Assembly (NCBI GenBank): GCA_015066005.1
Contig: SVPF01000007.1
Location: forward strand, 1 to 64,000
Source of the DNA: Oscillospiraceae bacterium
Lineage (GTDB): Bacteria > Bacillota > Clostridia > Oscillospirales > Acutalibacteraceae
DNA: 64,000 nt
Direction: 5' to 3'
Below the pieces are notes generated by a model, which was not told the origin of the DNA, did no database searches, and saw nothing but the letters and a program-made list of their open reading frames with translations. Below, piece by piece: positions 28,737 through 36,702 of the stretch (position 1 is the first letter of the stretch; every line of letters starts with the position of its first letter). Made by a program: the position numbers and the translations under genes.

Positions 28737-28976
28737 ATGAAAAGAATTATTGACGGCGAACAACTGAATATTATCGGCGCAAAGGTTAAAGAGGCAAGGG
28801 AGAAAAAGGGCTACAGTCAAAAACAGCTTTCTGAAAAGATGGAGCTTATGGCGGTTTATACCTGTCGTGGCTCAATTTCACGAATAGAAAATGGCAAGCG
28901 AGCTGTTACCGATATAGAAGTTGATGCAATATCTAAAATATTAGAAGTTTCTTTGGATTATTTGTTTGACAGATAA
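28737..28976 (+). CDS. XRE-family regulator
   Basis: A 79-residue helix-turn-helix protein: GAKVKEAREKKGYSQKQLSEKMELM, then a recognition region TCRGSISRIENGKRAVTDIE and the usual ISKILEVSLDYLFDR tail. Start ATG after AAAAGAGATG, 94 bases from the divergent SLOG gene. The two form a regulator-effector pair inserted between rpoC and rpsL, where Firmicutes normally have at most a ribosomal L7Ae-like gene. It is closed by its own terminator. Confidence 0.85.
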   Translation: MKRIIDGEQLNIIGAKVKEAREKKGYSQKQLSEKMELMAVYTCRGSISRIENGKRAVTDIEVDAISKILEVSLDYLFDR

Positions 28977-28977
28977 G

Positions 28978-29005
28978 AAAAAAGCGGCAAATTGCCGCTT
29001 TTTTC
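28978..29005 (+). terminator. Terminator of the XRE gene
   Basis: AAAAAAGCGGCAA / TTGCCGCTTTTTT, a perfect stem with T-run. Confidence 0.9.
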
Positions 29006-29099
29006 TTTGTTAAATTGTATTTGCAATTCTTACACAAACACAACATATTGTGCTTGTTTAAAAACCTTAAAAAATGGGTAAAATTTAGTTAAAAATTGT

Positions 29100-29128
29100 T
29101 TGACATATTGACATTTGTATGCTAAAAT
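29100..29128 (+). promoter_or_regulatory. str operon promoter
   Basis: TTGACA, 17-bp spacer ending in TATGC, TAAAAT (29123-29128), within a GCTAAAATATTTTAGC palindrome. The consensus -35 fits a strongly expressed operon. Leader about 70 nt. Confidence 0.85.
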
Positions 29129-29205
29129 ATTTTAGCGTGAAATATTATGCGGTATTATGGCTTTATCGCTAAATTCACAGTTTTTCAGAAAGGAGAGATT
29201 GATCA

Positions 29206-29628
29206 GTGCCTACCTTTAACCAATTGGTTCGCAGCGGTCGTGAGACAATCGAAAAGAAAGCTAAGGCTCCTGCTCTTTTAAAGGGTTATAACTCAATGAA
29301 GCGCAGCCTTACCGATAACGATTCTCCCCAAAAGCGCGGTGTTTGCACAGCAGTTAAGACCTCTACACCTAAGAAGCCTAACTCTGCGCTCCGTAAAATT
29401 GCGAGAGTTCGTCTTTCTAACGGAATTGAAGTTTCGGCTTACATTCCCGGTATTGGCCACAACCTGCAGGAACACAGCGTTGTTCTTATCCGTGGCGGAC
29501 GTGTAAAGGACTTACCTGGTGTACGTTACCATATCGTACGCGGCAGTCTTGACACACAGGGCGTTGCAAACAGAATGCAGAGCCGTTCAAAATACGGTGC
29601 AAAACGTCCGAAAAAAGGTGCTAAATAA
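29206..29628 (+). CDS. rpsL: Ribosomal protein S12
   Basis: A 140-residue S12 of the decoding centre. It starts with GTG ([11 protein letters not shown]) after GAAAGGAGAG. The conserved [11 protein letters not shown] loop and [28 protein letters not shown] are unaltered, so the streptomycin-type residues are wild-type. It has the basic C-terminal tail. First gene of the str operon. Confidence 0.99.
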   Translation: MPTFNQLVRSGRETIEKKAKAPALLKGYNSMKRSLTDNDSPQKRGVCTAVKTSTPKKPNSALRKIARVRLSNGIEVSAYIPGIGHNLQEHSVVLIRGGRVKDLPGVRYHIVRGSLDTQGVANRMQSRSKYGAKRPKKGAK

Positions 29629-29763
29629 TTAAAAAAGTAGACTTAATCTCTGCTGAAATTCCGAGCAGTTTATATATATTATATATGTAAGCCCTGCTTG
29701 GTGCCACGGGATAGTCACTCGAGTACCTATGAGATCATTACTATTATGAAGGAGGGAAGCAAA

Positions 29764-30234
29764 GTGCCAAGAAGAGGCTTTATTGCTAAACGTGATGTAT
29801 TGCCGGATCCTATGTACAATTCAAAGGTTGTAACACGTCTTATCAACAATGTTATGCTTGACGGTAAGAAGGGTGTTGCTCAGAAGATTGTTTACGGCGC
29901 ATTTGACATCATTTCTGAAAAGACAGGAAAGGACCCGCTTGAAGTGTTCGACGCTGCTATGGAAAACGTAATGCCCCAACTCGAAGTTAAGGCAGTACGT
30001 AAGGGCGGTGCAACCTATCAGGTACCTTTTGAGGTTCGTCCTGAAAGAAAACAAACTTTAGGTCTTCGTTGGTTAACTGCTTACAGCCGTAAGCGTTCTG
30101 AAAGAACTATGAAGGAACGTCTTGCTGCTGAAATTTTAGATGCAGTTAACGGTATCGGCGGCGCTGCTAAGAAGCGTGAAGATACACACAAGATGGCCGA
30201 AGCAAACAAAGCGTTTGCTCATTACAGATGGTAA
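29764..30234 (+). CDS. rpsG: Ribosomal protein S7
   Basis: A 156-residue S7, exactly the usual length when started at the GTG after GGAGGGAAGCAAA ([15 protein letters not shown]). The longer frame from 29698 is not conserved. It organises the head of the 30S subunit and in many bacteria represses its own operon translationally. The 135-base rpsL-rpsG gap is long enough for such a site, though I cannot identify it. It ends KAFAHYRW. Confidence 0.98.
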   Translation: MPRRGFIAKRDVLPDPMYNSKVVTRLINNVMLDGKKGVAQKIVYGAFDIISEKTGKDPLEVFDAAMENVMPQLEVKAVRKGGATYQVPFEVRPERKQTLGLRWLTAYSRKRSERTMKERLAAEILDAVNGIGGAAKKREDTHKMAEANKAFAHYRW

Positions 30235-30284
30235 TTTAGTAAATACGATTTTATTGTTTTCGCTTATGCGAATTGGAGGTTTAT

Positions 30285-32366
30285 ATGCCAAGAAAAGTAT
30301 CTCTTGAAATGACAAGAAATATTGGTATTATGGCCCATATCGACGCTGGTAAAACTACCACCACCGAGCGTATCCTTTTCTACACAGGTGTTAACCGTAA
30401 GATGGGTGAAACTCATGATGGCGGCGCCACTATGGACTGGATGGAACAAGAACAGGAACGCGGCATTACTATTACCTCTGCTGCAACAACTTGCTTCTGG
30501 AAAGACCATCGTATCAATATTATTGACACCCCCGGCCACGTTGACTTCACTGTTGAAGTTCAGCGTTCACTCCGTGTACTTGACGGCTCTGTAACCGTTT
30601 TGTGCGCAAAGGGCGGTGTTGAACCCCAGTCTGAAACCGTTTGGCGTCAGGCTGACGAATATCGTGTTCCCCGTATGATCTATGTTAACAAGATGGACAT
30701 TATGGGTGCCGATTTCTACCGTGTTCTCGACATGATTAAGGAACGCTTCAACTGCAACGCAGTTCCGATTCAGTTGCCTATCGGTTCAGAAGACACATTT
30801 AAGGGAATTATCGACCTTCTCAATATGAAGGCTATCGTTTATTATGATGACCTTGGTAGAGATGTAAGAGAAGAAGAAATCCCTGAAGATATGAAGGAAC
30901 TTGCTGAAAAGTATCGTACCAACCTCATCGAAAATATCGTTGAGCAGGACGAAGAGCTTATGGAAAAATACTTCGAAGGTGAAGAACCCTCTCTTGAAGA
31001 GATGAAGAAGATTATCCGTAAGGCTACTATCGCTAACGAAATGGTTCCTATTTGCTGCGGTACTTCTTATCGCAACAAGGGTGTACAACCCTTACTTGAC
31101 GCTGTTGTTGACTATATGCCGGCTCCTACCGACATTGAAGCTATCAAGGGCGTTAACCCCGACACTGAAGAAGAGGAAGTTAGACATTCTACCGATGATG
31201 AGCCTTTCTCAGCTCTCGCATTCAAGATCGCTACCGACCCCTTCGTAGGTAAAATTTGCTTCTTCCGTGTTTATTCCGGTTCTGTTGATGCAGGTTCGGG
31301 CGTATATAACACTGTTAAGCGCAATAAGGAACGTATGGGCCGTATTCTTCAGATGCACGCTAACCACCGTGAAGATATTGAAACCTGCTATGCAGGTGAT
31401 ATCGCAGCGGCTGTTGGTCTTAAGAATACCACCACAGGTGATACACTTTGTGATGAAAAGCACCCCATCATCCTTGAATCAATGAACTTCCCGGAACCTG
31501 TTATCCGTGTAGCTATCGAACCCAAGACCAAGGCCGGTCAGGAAAAGATGGGCCTTGCTTTAGCAAAGCTTGCTGAAGAAGATCCTACCTTCAAGGCTTA
31601 CACCGATGAGGAAACCGGTCAGACCATTATTGCCGGTATGGGTGAATTACACCTTGAAATTATCGTAGACCGTTTGCTTCGTGAATTTAAGGTTGAAGCT
31701 AATGTTGGTGCTCCTCAGGTTGCTTACAAAGAAAGCATTAAGGACTTCGTTGATCACGAAACCAAGTACAAGCGTCAGTCCGGTGGTTCAGGTCAGTACG
31801 GTCACGTTAAGATTAAGCTTGAACCCAACGAAACAGGCAAGGGCTATGAATTTATTAACGCTGTTACCGGCGGTAGCATTCCTAAGGAATACATCCCCGC
31901 TGTTGACACCGGTATTAAGGGCTCTCTCCAAGCAGGTGTTCTTGCAGGATACCCTGTTGTTGACGTTAAGGTAACCCTTTACGACGGTTCTTACCACGAA
32001 GTTGACTCTTCAGAAATGGCGTTTAAGATTGCCGGTTCTATGGCATTCAAGGAAGCTTGCCGCAAGGCAAACCCTGTTCTTCTTGAACCCATTATGAAGG
32101 TAACCGTTATCGTTCCTGAAGAATATATGGGTGACGTTATCGGTGACTTAAACTCACGCCGTGGTGAAATTCAGGGCTTTGAAGACCGCTTGGGCGTTAA
32201 GCAAATTAACTCACGTGTTCCTCTTGGCGATATGTTCGGTTATGCAACCGACCTTCGTTCTAAGACACAGGGCCGTGGTCAATATGTAATGGAACCCGAC
32301 GGTTATAAGGAAGTTCCGAAGTCTATTGCAGAAAAGATTATTTCTTCTCGTGCAAAGAAAGACTAA
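30285..32366 (+). CDS. fusA: Elongation factor G
   Basis: A 693-residue translocase GTPase. G1 [16 protein letters not shown]2/G3 [10 protein letters not shown], and G4 [10 protein letters not shown] are intact. The five-domain length is normal and the end is [12 protein letters not shown]. Start ATG after GGAGGTTTAT; four extra residues of the longer frame are rejected. It is the third gene of the str operon, 50 bases after rpsG. Confidence 0.99.
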   Translation: MPRKVSLEMTRNIGIMAHIDAGKTTTTERILFYTGVNRKMGETHDGGATMDWMEQEQERGITITSAATTCFWKDHRINIIDTPGHVDFTVEVQRSLRVLDGSVTVLCAKGGVEPQSETVWRQADEYRVPRMIYVNKMDIMGADFYRVLDMIKERFNCNAVPIQLPIGSEDTFKGIIDLLNMKAIVYYDDLGRDVREEEIPEDMKELAEKYRTNLIENIVEQDEELMEKYFEGEEPSLEEMKKIIRKATIANEMVPICCGTSYRNKGVQPLLDAVVDYMPAPTDIEAIKGVNPDTEEEEVRHSTDDEPFSALAFKIATDPFVGKICFFRVYSGSVDAGSGVYNTVKRNKERMGRILQMHANHREDIETCYAGDIAAAVGLKNTTTGDTLCDEKHPIILESMNFPEPVIRVAIEPKTKAGQEKMGLALAKLAEEDPTFKAYTDEETGQTIIAGMGELHLEIIVDRLLREFKVEANVGAPQVAYKESIKDFVDHETKYKRQSGGSGQYGHVKIKLEPNETGKGYEFINAVTGGSIPKEYIPAVDTGIKGSLQAGVLAGYPVVDVKVTLYDGSYHEVDSSEMAFKIAGSMAFKEACRKANPVLLEPIMKVTVIVPEEYMGDVIGDLNSRRGEIQGFEDRLGVKQINSRVPLGDMFGYATDLRSKTQGRGQYVMEPDGYKEVPKSIAEKIISSRAKKD

Positions 32367-32394
32367 TTAACACTTGCAATTTAAGTGTATATTT

Positions 32395-32408
32395 GATAAA
32401 CTATAATT
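32395..32408. repeat. T2-like end between fusA and tuf
   Basis: GATAAACTATAATT equals the T2 terminus of the repeat family, alone in the 79-base gap. It also contains TATAAT, so it might act as a -10 for tuf, but no good -35 lies 16-18 bp upstream. Confidence 0.35.
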
Positions 32409-32445
32409 AAAAATTAACTTTTAATTTCTAAGGAGGAAATTAATA

Positions 32446-33648
32446 ATGGCAAAGGCAAAATTTGAACGTAATAAGCCCCACGTAAACATTGGTACCATCG
32501 GCCACGTTGACCATGGTAAAACCACTCTTACCGCAGCTATCACTAAGTACCTTTCTCTTAAGGGTCAGGCTTCTTTCGAAGACTATGCAAACATCGATAA
32601 GGCTCCTGAAGAAAGAGAACGCGGTATCACAATTAACACCGCTCACGTTGAATATGAAACTGACAACCGTCACTATGCTCACGTTGACTGCCCCGGCCAC
32701 GCTGACTATGTTAAGAACATGATCACCGGTGCTGCTCAGATGGACGGTGCTATCCTCGTTATCGCTTCTACTGACGGTCCTATGGCTCAGACTAAAGAAC
32801 ACCTTCTCCTTGCTCGTCAGGTAGGCGTTCCTTACATCGTTGTATTCATGAACAAGACTGACCTTGTTGACGACGAAGAGCTTCTCGAACTCGTTGAAAT
32901 GGAAATTCGTGAAACCCTCGACAAGTATGAATTCCCCGGCGATGATACACCTATCATCAAGGGTTCTGCTTTCCAGGCTCTCGATTCTGCTTCTACTGAT
33001 CCTTCAGATGCAGTTTATGCTCCTATCGCTGAACTTATGGATGCTGTTGACAGCTACATCCCCACTCCTGACCGTAAGGCTGACATGGCTTTCTTAATGC
33101 CTGTTGAAGACGTTATGACAATTTCCGGTCGTGGTACCGTTGTTACCGGCCGTGTTGAACGTGGTCAGTTAAACGCTGGTGATGAAGTTGAAATCGTTGG
33201 TCTTACCGATGAACTCCGCAAGGTTGTTGTAACCTCTATGGAAATGTTCCGTAAGACTCTTGACTACTGCGAAGCTGGTGACAACGTTGGTGCTCTTCTC
33301 CGTGGCGTAAGCCGTGACGAAGTTGAACGTGGCCAAGTTCTTGCAAAGCCCGGTTCAATCAAGCCCCACACCAAGTTCCATGGTCAAGTTTACGTATTAA
33401 GCAAGGATGAAGGCGGTCGTCATACTCCTTTCTTCAACAACTATCGTCCTCAGTTCTACTTCAGAACTACCGACGTTACCGGTGTTGTAGGTCTTCCTGC
33501 TGGTACTGAAATGTGCATGCCTGGCGATAACGTAGAAATGGACGTTGAACTTATCACTCCTATCGCTATCGAAGAAGGTCTCCGCTTCGCTATCCGTGAA
33601 GGTGGCCGTACTGTTGGTTCAGGCGTTGTTACTGCTATCAACGACTAA
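32446..33648 (+). CDS. tuf: Elongation factor Tu
   Basis: A 400-residue EF-Tu that delivers aminoacyl-tRNA. G1 [14 protein letters not shown], switch [42 protein letters not shown] and MNKTDLVDD are intact. Codon use is the most biased in the window (GTT, GCT, CGT, CTC), as expected for very high expression. Ribosome site AAGGAGGAAATTA. It is the last gene of the str operon; its terminator is split by the IS element that starts 36 bases downstream. Confidence 0.99.
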   Translation: MAKAKFERNKPHVNIGTIGHVDHGKTTLTAAITKYLSLKGQASFEDYANIDKAPEERERGITINTAHVEYETDNRHYAHVDCPGHADYVKNMITGAAQMDGAILVIASTDGPMAQTKEHLLLARQVGVPYIVVFMNKTDLVDDEELLELVEMEIRETLDKYEFPGDDTPIIKGSAFQALDSASTDPSDAVYAPIAELMDAVDSYIPTPDRKADMAFLMPVEDVMTISGRGTVVTGRVERGQLNAGDEVEIVGLTDELRKVVVTSMEMFRKTLDYCEAGDNVGALLRGVSRDEVERGQVLAKPGSIKPHTKFHGQVYVLSKDEGGRHTPFFNNYRPQFYFRTTDVTGVVGLPAGTEMCMPGDNVEMDVELITPIAIEEGLRFAIREGGRTVGSGVVTAIND

Positions 33649-33722
33649 TTCTTTCTGAATTAAATAAAACCGTGAGTTGTAAATGAACAAGTCCAGTAAA
33701 AACGGACAATAGAAAAAAACGC

Positions 33723-33759
33723 CCTCCTATGGTAGAATTAAAACAACTACCATAGGAGG
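33723..33759 (+). promoter_or_regulatory. Hairpin sequestering the orfA ribosome site
   Basis: CCTCCTATGGTAG pairs perfectly with CTACCATAGGAGG (13 bp, 11-base loop). The right arm contains the GGAGG ribosome site of orfA. Read-through RNA from tuf would fold and hide the site, while an internal transcript starting in the loop would not. Confidence 0.8.
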
Positions 33760-33767
33760 ATTTTTTT

Positions 33768-34103
33768 ATGCCAAGAAGTTATCGACATATCAAAGAATAC
33801 GAAAGAGAGATATTAGAACTTAAAGCACAAGGAAAAACATTAAGAGAGATTGGAGCAATGTATGGGTTTACATACGAGCAAGTACACAATTTCATCAGTA
33901 GATATAATATAAATCAACGTAAACTTGCAGCAGGAATAGCGTTAAAACGCAAAGGCAGACCGCCAAAAGATTACATTGTTAGTGAACAAGATAAAGTTGC
34001 CGAACTGAAATATATCATTGCTCGCAAGGATGCAAAAATCAAATCATTAGAAATGGAAAATGAACTGATGCGGGATTTTCTCTCGCTCACCGAAAGGAAG
34101 TGA
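33768..34103 (+). CDS. IS3-family OrfA, helix-turn-helix protein
   Basis: A 111-residue protein: an N-terminal HTH (LKAQGKTLREIGAMYGFTYEQVHNFISRYN), a basic linker (KRKGRPPKDY) and a C-terminal leucine-zipper-like helix (DKVAELKYIIARKDAKIKSLEMENELM). In IS3 elements OrfA binds the ends and dimerises with the OrfAB transposase. Its stop TGA overlaps the GTG of orfB (GTGA), with GAAAGGAAG just before it, which suggests translational coupling; I see no classic A6G slippery site. Confidence 0.92.
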   Translation: MPRSYRHIKEYEREILELKAQGKTLREIGAMYGFTYEQVHNFISRYNINQRKLAAGIALKRKGRPPKDYIVSEQDKVAELKYIIARKDAKIKSLEMENELMRDFLSLTERK

Positions 34104-34954
34104 GGACAAGCGTAAAATATATGGTAATTTATCGCCATAAGGATAAATATTCAATTAGTGAAATGTGTCAGTTCTTTAATGTATCAAGAAGCGGATATTA
34201 TGATTATGTTAAAAGAATGGATATACCTGCATGGGATTTACCGTTGGCAGAGAAAATACGAGAATGTCAAGAAGAATGCGGTAAAACCTACGGATATCGC
34301 CGAGTCCATATATGGCTTGAAAGAAAAGGTATTTATCGCAACCCAAAGACAGTACTCCGAGTTATGCAAAAATACGGATTACTCTCAGTAATAAGAAGAA
34401 AGAAATATCGTAACTATGGAAATTATTTGCATAAGTACCCTAATTTGCTAAACAGAGATTTCTCTGCTGAAAGACCGAATCAGAAGTGGGTTACGGATAT
34501 TTCATACATACACACAAAGCAAGGAGTACTGTATCTATCTGTCATTAGAGATTTGTTTGACAATAGTATTGTTGCCTACAAGACCGGCACAGAACAAAAT
34601 ATAAATCTTGTTTTGAGCACCATTAGAGAAGCTAAGAAAAAAGAGAAGGTCACCGCAGAGTTGCAGCTCCACAGTGACCAAGGCTTTCAATACACATCTC
34701 ATCCGTATTTTAAGCTAACTCAAGAATACAACATTACGCCGTCAATGTCAAGACGTGGAAATCCTTATGACAATGCTTTAGCAGAAAATTTCTTTTCAAT
34801 TCTCAAAACAGAGTGCATTTACCGTACAAAACTTCAGACCTATGAGGAGGCTCGCCTCCTCATAGGTGAGTACATTCATTTCTACAATCACCAACGTATT
34901 CAACTAAAAACAAAACTGACACCACTTGAAAAGCGATGTCAGTATGTTGCTTAA
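34100..34954 (+). CDS. IS3-family OrfB, DDE transposase
   Basis: A 284-residue catalytic protein with an HTH_21 segment (ISEMCQFFNVSRSGYYDYVKR) and an rve integrase core. The triad is complete: Asp in KWVTDISYI, Asp in LHSDQGFQYTS, and Glu in NPYDNALAENFFSILKTE, followed by HFYNHQRIQLKTKLTPLE. Start GTG at 34100 overlaps the orfA stop. A perfect 14-bp palindrome of ACCTATGAGGAGGC lies inside the gene at 34838-34867. Confidence 0.95.
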   Translation: MRTSVKYMVIYRHKDKYSISEMCQFFNVSRSGYYDYVKRMDIPAWDLPLAEKIRECQEECGKTYGYRRVHIWLERKGIYRNPKTVLRVMQKYGLLSVIRRKKYRNYGNYLHKYPNLLNRDFSAERPNQKWVTDISYIHTKQGVLYLSVIRDLFDNSIVAYKTGTEQNINLVLSTIREAKKKEKVTAELQLHSDQGFQYTSHPYFKLTQEYNITPSMSRRGNPYDNALAENFFSILKTECIYRTKLQTYEEARLLIGEYIHFYNHQRIQLKTKLTPLEKRCQYVA

Positions 34955-35086
34955 ATTTTAATTTTAACTACCATAGGGTTCTTTTTGTACTGTCCGCACA
35001 AATTGGAGCAGTCCAAAAGCTCACGGTTTTTGTTTTGTGTTTCATATTGATAATAAAAAATATGCGTGTTATAATGGTTATCGAAA

Positions 35087-35264
35087 GTCGAAATAGTGTA
35101 AATCCGCACTATTTCGACACCAAATAGTTGATTTGGTCACAAATTTTCTATGAAAATTTGTCTATATCCATTGCAATGAATATAGGCAAAATTAAATTTT
35201 TGTTAATTTAATTTTGCCAAAGCCGATAAAATCGGCTTGTCGAAACATTTTTTGCTGTTTCGAC
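35087..35264. repeat. Seven-hairpin array C
   Basis: Seven hairpins in a row: GTCGAAATAGTG/CACTATTTCGAC, ACCAAAT/ATTTGGT, ACAAATTTTC/GAAAATTTGT, CTATATCCATT/AATGAATATAG, GGCAAAATTAAAT/ATTTAATTTTGCC, AGCCGAT/ATCGGCT, GTCGAAACA/TGTTTCGAC. Nothing else lies in the 300 bases between the IS and the next gene. Confidence 0.8.
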
Positions 35265-35323
35265 ATTCTATAATCATTATAATAGAATAATGAAAATTAA
35301 TTATACATCTTGGAGGATTGAAT

Positions 35324-35656
35324 ATGGCAGATAATTATAAAAAAATGATGGACGATACTTTTGGAAAATATTATGAACGTTTTCGTGAATTGAATGCCAC
35401 ATCAAAAGAAAATGCCGTAACAATTGATGAATTGTTTCCCGACGAAAAACCGTTTTTATTCCACGATAGAATGCATAAAATGTTAAGTATGGAAGTGGTT
35501 AAAAGAACCGGCCTTGATAGATATTGGCTTGATGAAAAACGGGCAGCAGATGGTAAAGGTGTTTTAAAGCAACGAATTTTAATGGTTGTAATAGCCGTTG
35601 CAATTGCATTAGTGATTATTTTACTTGATAAATTTGGAATTATAACTTTAGGTTAA
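35324..35656 (+). CDS. Small protein with C-terminal membrane anchor
   Basis: A 110-residue protein with start ATG after TTGGAGGATTGA. The first 80 residues are polar and helical (ADNYKKMMDDTFGKYYERFRELNATS), followed by a linker and one hydrophobic helix (ILMVVIAVAIALVIILLDKFGI) near the C-terminus: a tail-anchored topology. I recognise no family. A terminator (CGGC/GCCG, T7) follows at 35659-35681. Function unknown. Confidence 0.7.
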   Translation: MADNYKKMMDDTFGKYYERFRELNATSKENAVTIDELFPDEKPFLFHDRMHKMLSMEVVKRTGLDRYWLDEKRAADGKGVLKQRILMVVIAVAIALVIILLDKFGIITLG

Positions 35657-35658
35657 AA

Positions 35659-35681
35659 AGGCGGCTTTATGCCGTTTTTTT
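35659..35681 (+). terminator. Short terminator
   Basis: GCGGC / GCCG stem with TTTAT loop and T7 run, directly after the tail-anchored gene. Confidence 0.7.
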
Positions 35682-35700
35682 ATTGCGAAAATATTTATAT

Positions 35701-35880
35701 AAATTGGGGTTTATCTATGCCTTCTCCTGCGGGAGAAGGGGGACCGCTTTAGCGGTGGATGAGGAGCTTTGTAAGTACAAACTGTTTTTTACACCTCATC
35801 CGTCAGGCTTCGCCTGCCACCTTCCCCTACTGGGGAAGGCTTTGGTTTGTGCTTCATTATCCCGATAAACTATAATTTGA
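35701..35880. repeat. T1/T2 element G, module M1
   Basis: T1 AAATTGGGGTTTATC at the left, T2 CGATAAACTATAATTTGA at the right, with the four-hairpin M1 module between. It is the near-identical inverted copy of element A. TTGTGC-N18-TATAAT at its right end could be an outward promoter toward rsmE. Confidence 0.88.
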
Positions 35881-35893
35881 AGTAATAAGAATG

Positions 35894-35922
35894 TTGATAA
35901 AAGCTGCGATATATGATAAAAT
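35894..35922 (+). promoter_or_regulatory. rsmE promoter
   Basis: TTGATA, 17-bp spacer, TAAAAT (35917-35922), with TATGA before the -10. Confidence 0.65.
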
Positions 35923-35955
35923 TTACTTAAACTTAAATTGAAAGGTTTATTTGCA

Positions 35956-36702
35956 ATGTTTAATTTTTTTGCCACGGAAAACGCAAAACAAAATTCACAA
36001 TATATAATAAGCGGGTCGGATTACAACCACATTAAAAATGTGCTTCGTATGAATATTGGCGACACCTGCCTTATAAGCTGCGGCGGTAAGAGTGATTTGT
36101 GCGAAATTACAGCTTTTTACGAGGATGCAGTTTGCCTTGATATAATCGAAGAGGACTATAACGATACCGAATTGCCCGTTAAAATTTATCTATTCCAAGG
36201 TCTTCCCAAGGGCGATAAAATGGAGTATATCATTCAAAAATGTGTTGAGCTTGGTGTTTTTGCAATTGTTCCCGTTGAAATGAAGCATTGCATCGTAAAG
36301 CTTGATGATAAAAAGGCAAAATCAAAGCAAGCACGCTGGCAAAGCATTAGTGAAAGTGCCGCTAAGCAAAGCAAACGCAATATTATACCCGAAATTATGT
36401 CGGTTTGCAGCTTTGATAAGGCTTTAGAATTTGCAAAGACGCTTGATTTAATAATGGTGCCTTACGAAAATAAGGACGGCATGGGGGCTACAGTCGAAGC
36501 ACTTAACAGCCTTAAAACCGCCAAAAGTGTTGGTATTTTTATCGGGCCGGAGGGTGGCTTTGAAGAAAAAGAAATTGAAAAAACGCTTTTGGCTAATGCC
36601 AAGGTTATATCCCTTGGCAAACGAATTTTGCGCACCGAAACTGCCGCAATTACAGCCGTTTCAATGTGTATGCTTGAAATTGAAAAGGGTAATATTGAAT
36701 GA
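35956..36702 (+). CDS. rsmE: 16S rRNA m3U1498 methyltransferase
   Basis: A 248-residue SPOUT-class methyltransferase that methylates U1498 of 16S rRNA. The N-terminal PUA-like domain (HIKNVLRMNIGDTC) is followed by the knotted SAM domain: FQGLPKGDKMEYIIQKCVELGV, IGPEGGFEEKEIE and SLGKRILRTETAAI. Start ATG after GAAAGG. Its stop overlaps the start of the NOP2/Sun gene (ATGA), so the two rRNA methyltransferases are translationally coupled. Firmicutes usually pair rsmE with prmA or dnaJ, which are not here. Confidence 0.95.
   Translation: MFNFFATENAKQNSQYIISGSDYNHIKNVLRMNIGDTCLISCGGKSDLCEITAFYEDAVCLDIIEEDYNDTELPVKIYLFQGLPKGDKMEYIIQKCVELGVFAIVPVEMKHCIVKLDDKKAKSKQARWQSISESAAKQSKRNIIPEIMSVCSFDKALEFAKTLDLIMVPYENKDGMGATVEALNSLKTAKSVGIFIGPEGGFEEKEIEKTLLANAKVISLGKRILRTETAAITAVSMCMLEIEKGNIE

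Larger units (their letters stand above)
33684..35015 (+). mobile_element. Intact IS3-family (IS150-group-like) insertion sequence
   Basis: 1332 bp with TG...CA ends. The first 29 bases align without gaps to the reverse complement of the last 29 (about 60 percent identity, including TCCA and CGGACA). Flanking AAA (33681-33683 and 35016-35018) is a 3-bp target duplication. It carries orfA and orfB with a complete DDE triad, so it looks active and recent. Confidence 0.93.
33666..35031 (+). terminator. tuf terminator split by the IS element
   Basis: The left arm AAAACCGTGAG (about 33667-33677) and right arm CTCACGGTTTTT (about 35020-35031) are exact partners. Removing the IS and one AAA copy leaves the loop TTGTAAAG, a textbook terminator. 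With the IS present the two arms are 1.3 kb apart. Confidence 0.88.

Noticed and set aside
29698..29763. N-terminal extension of S7
   Set aside because: The extra 22 residues are not part of the family, and the GTG at 29764 has a strong ribosome site and gives the normal length.
32384..32408. A strong separate tuf promoter
   Set aside because: TATAAT is present, but TTGCAA is 22 bases away, and the sequence is explained by a T2-like end.
34090..34110. Programmed frameshift joining orfA and orfB
   Set aside because: No A6G or similar slippery run with a downstream structure was seen; a GTGA overlap with its own ribosome site fits coupling better.
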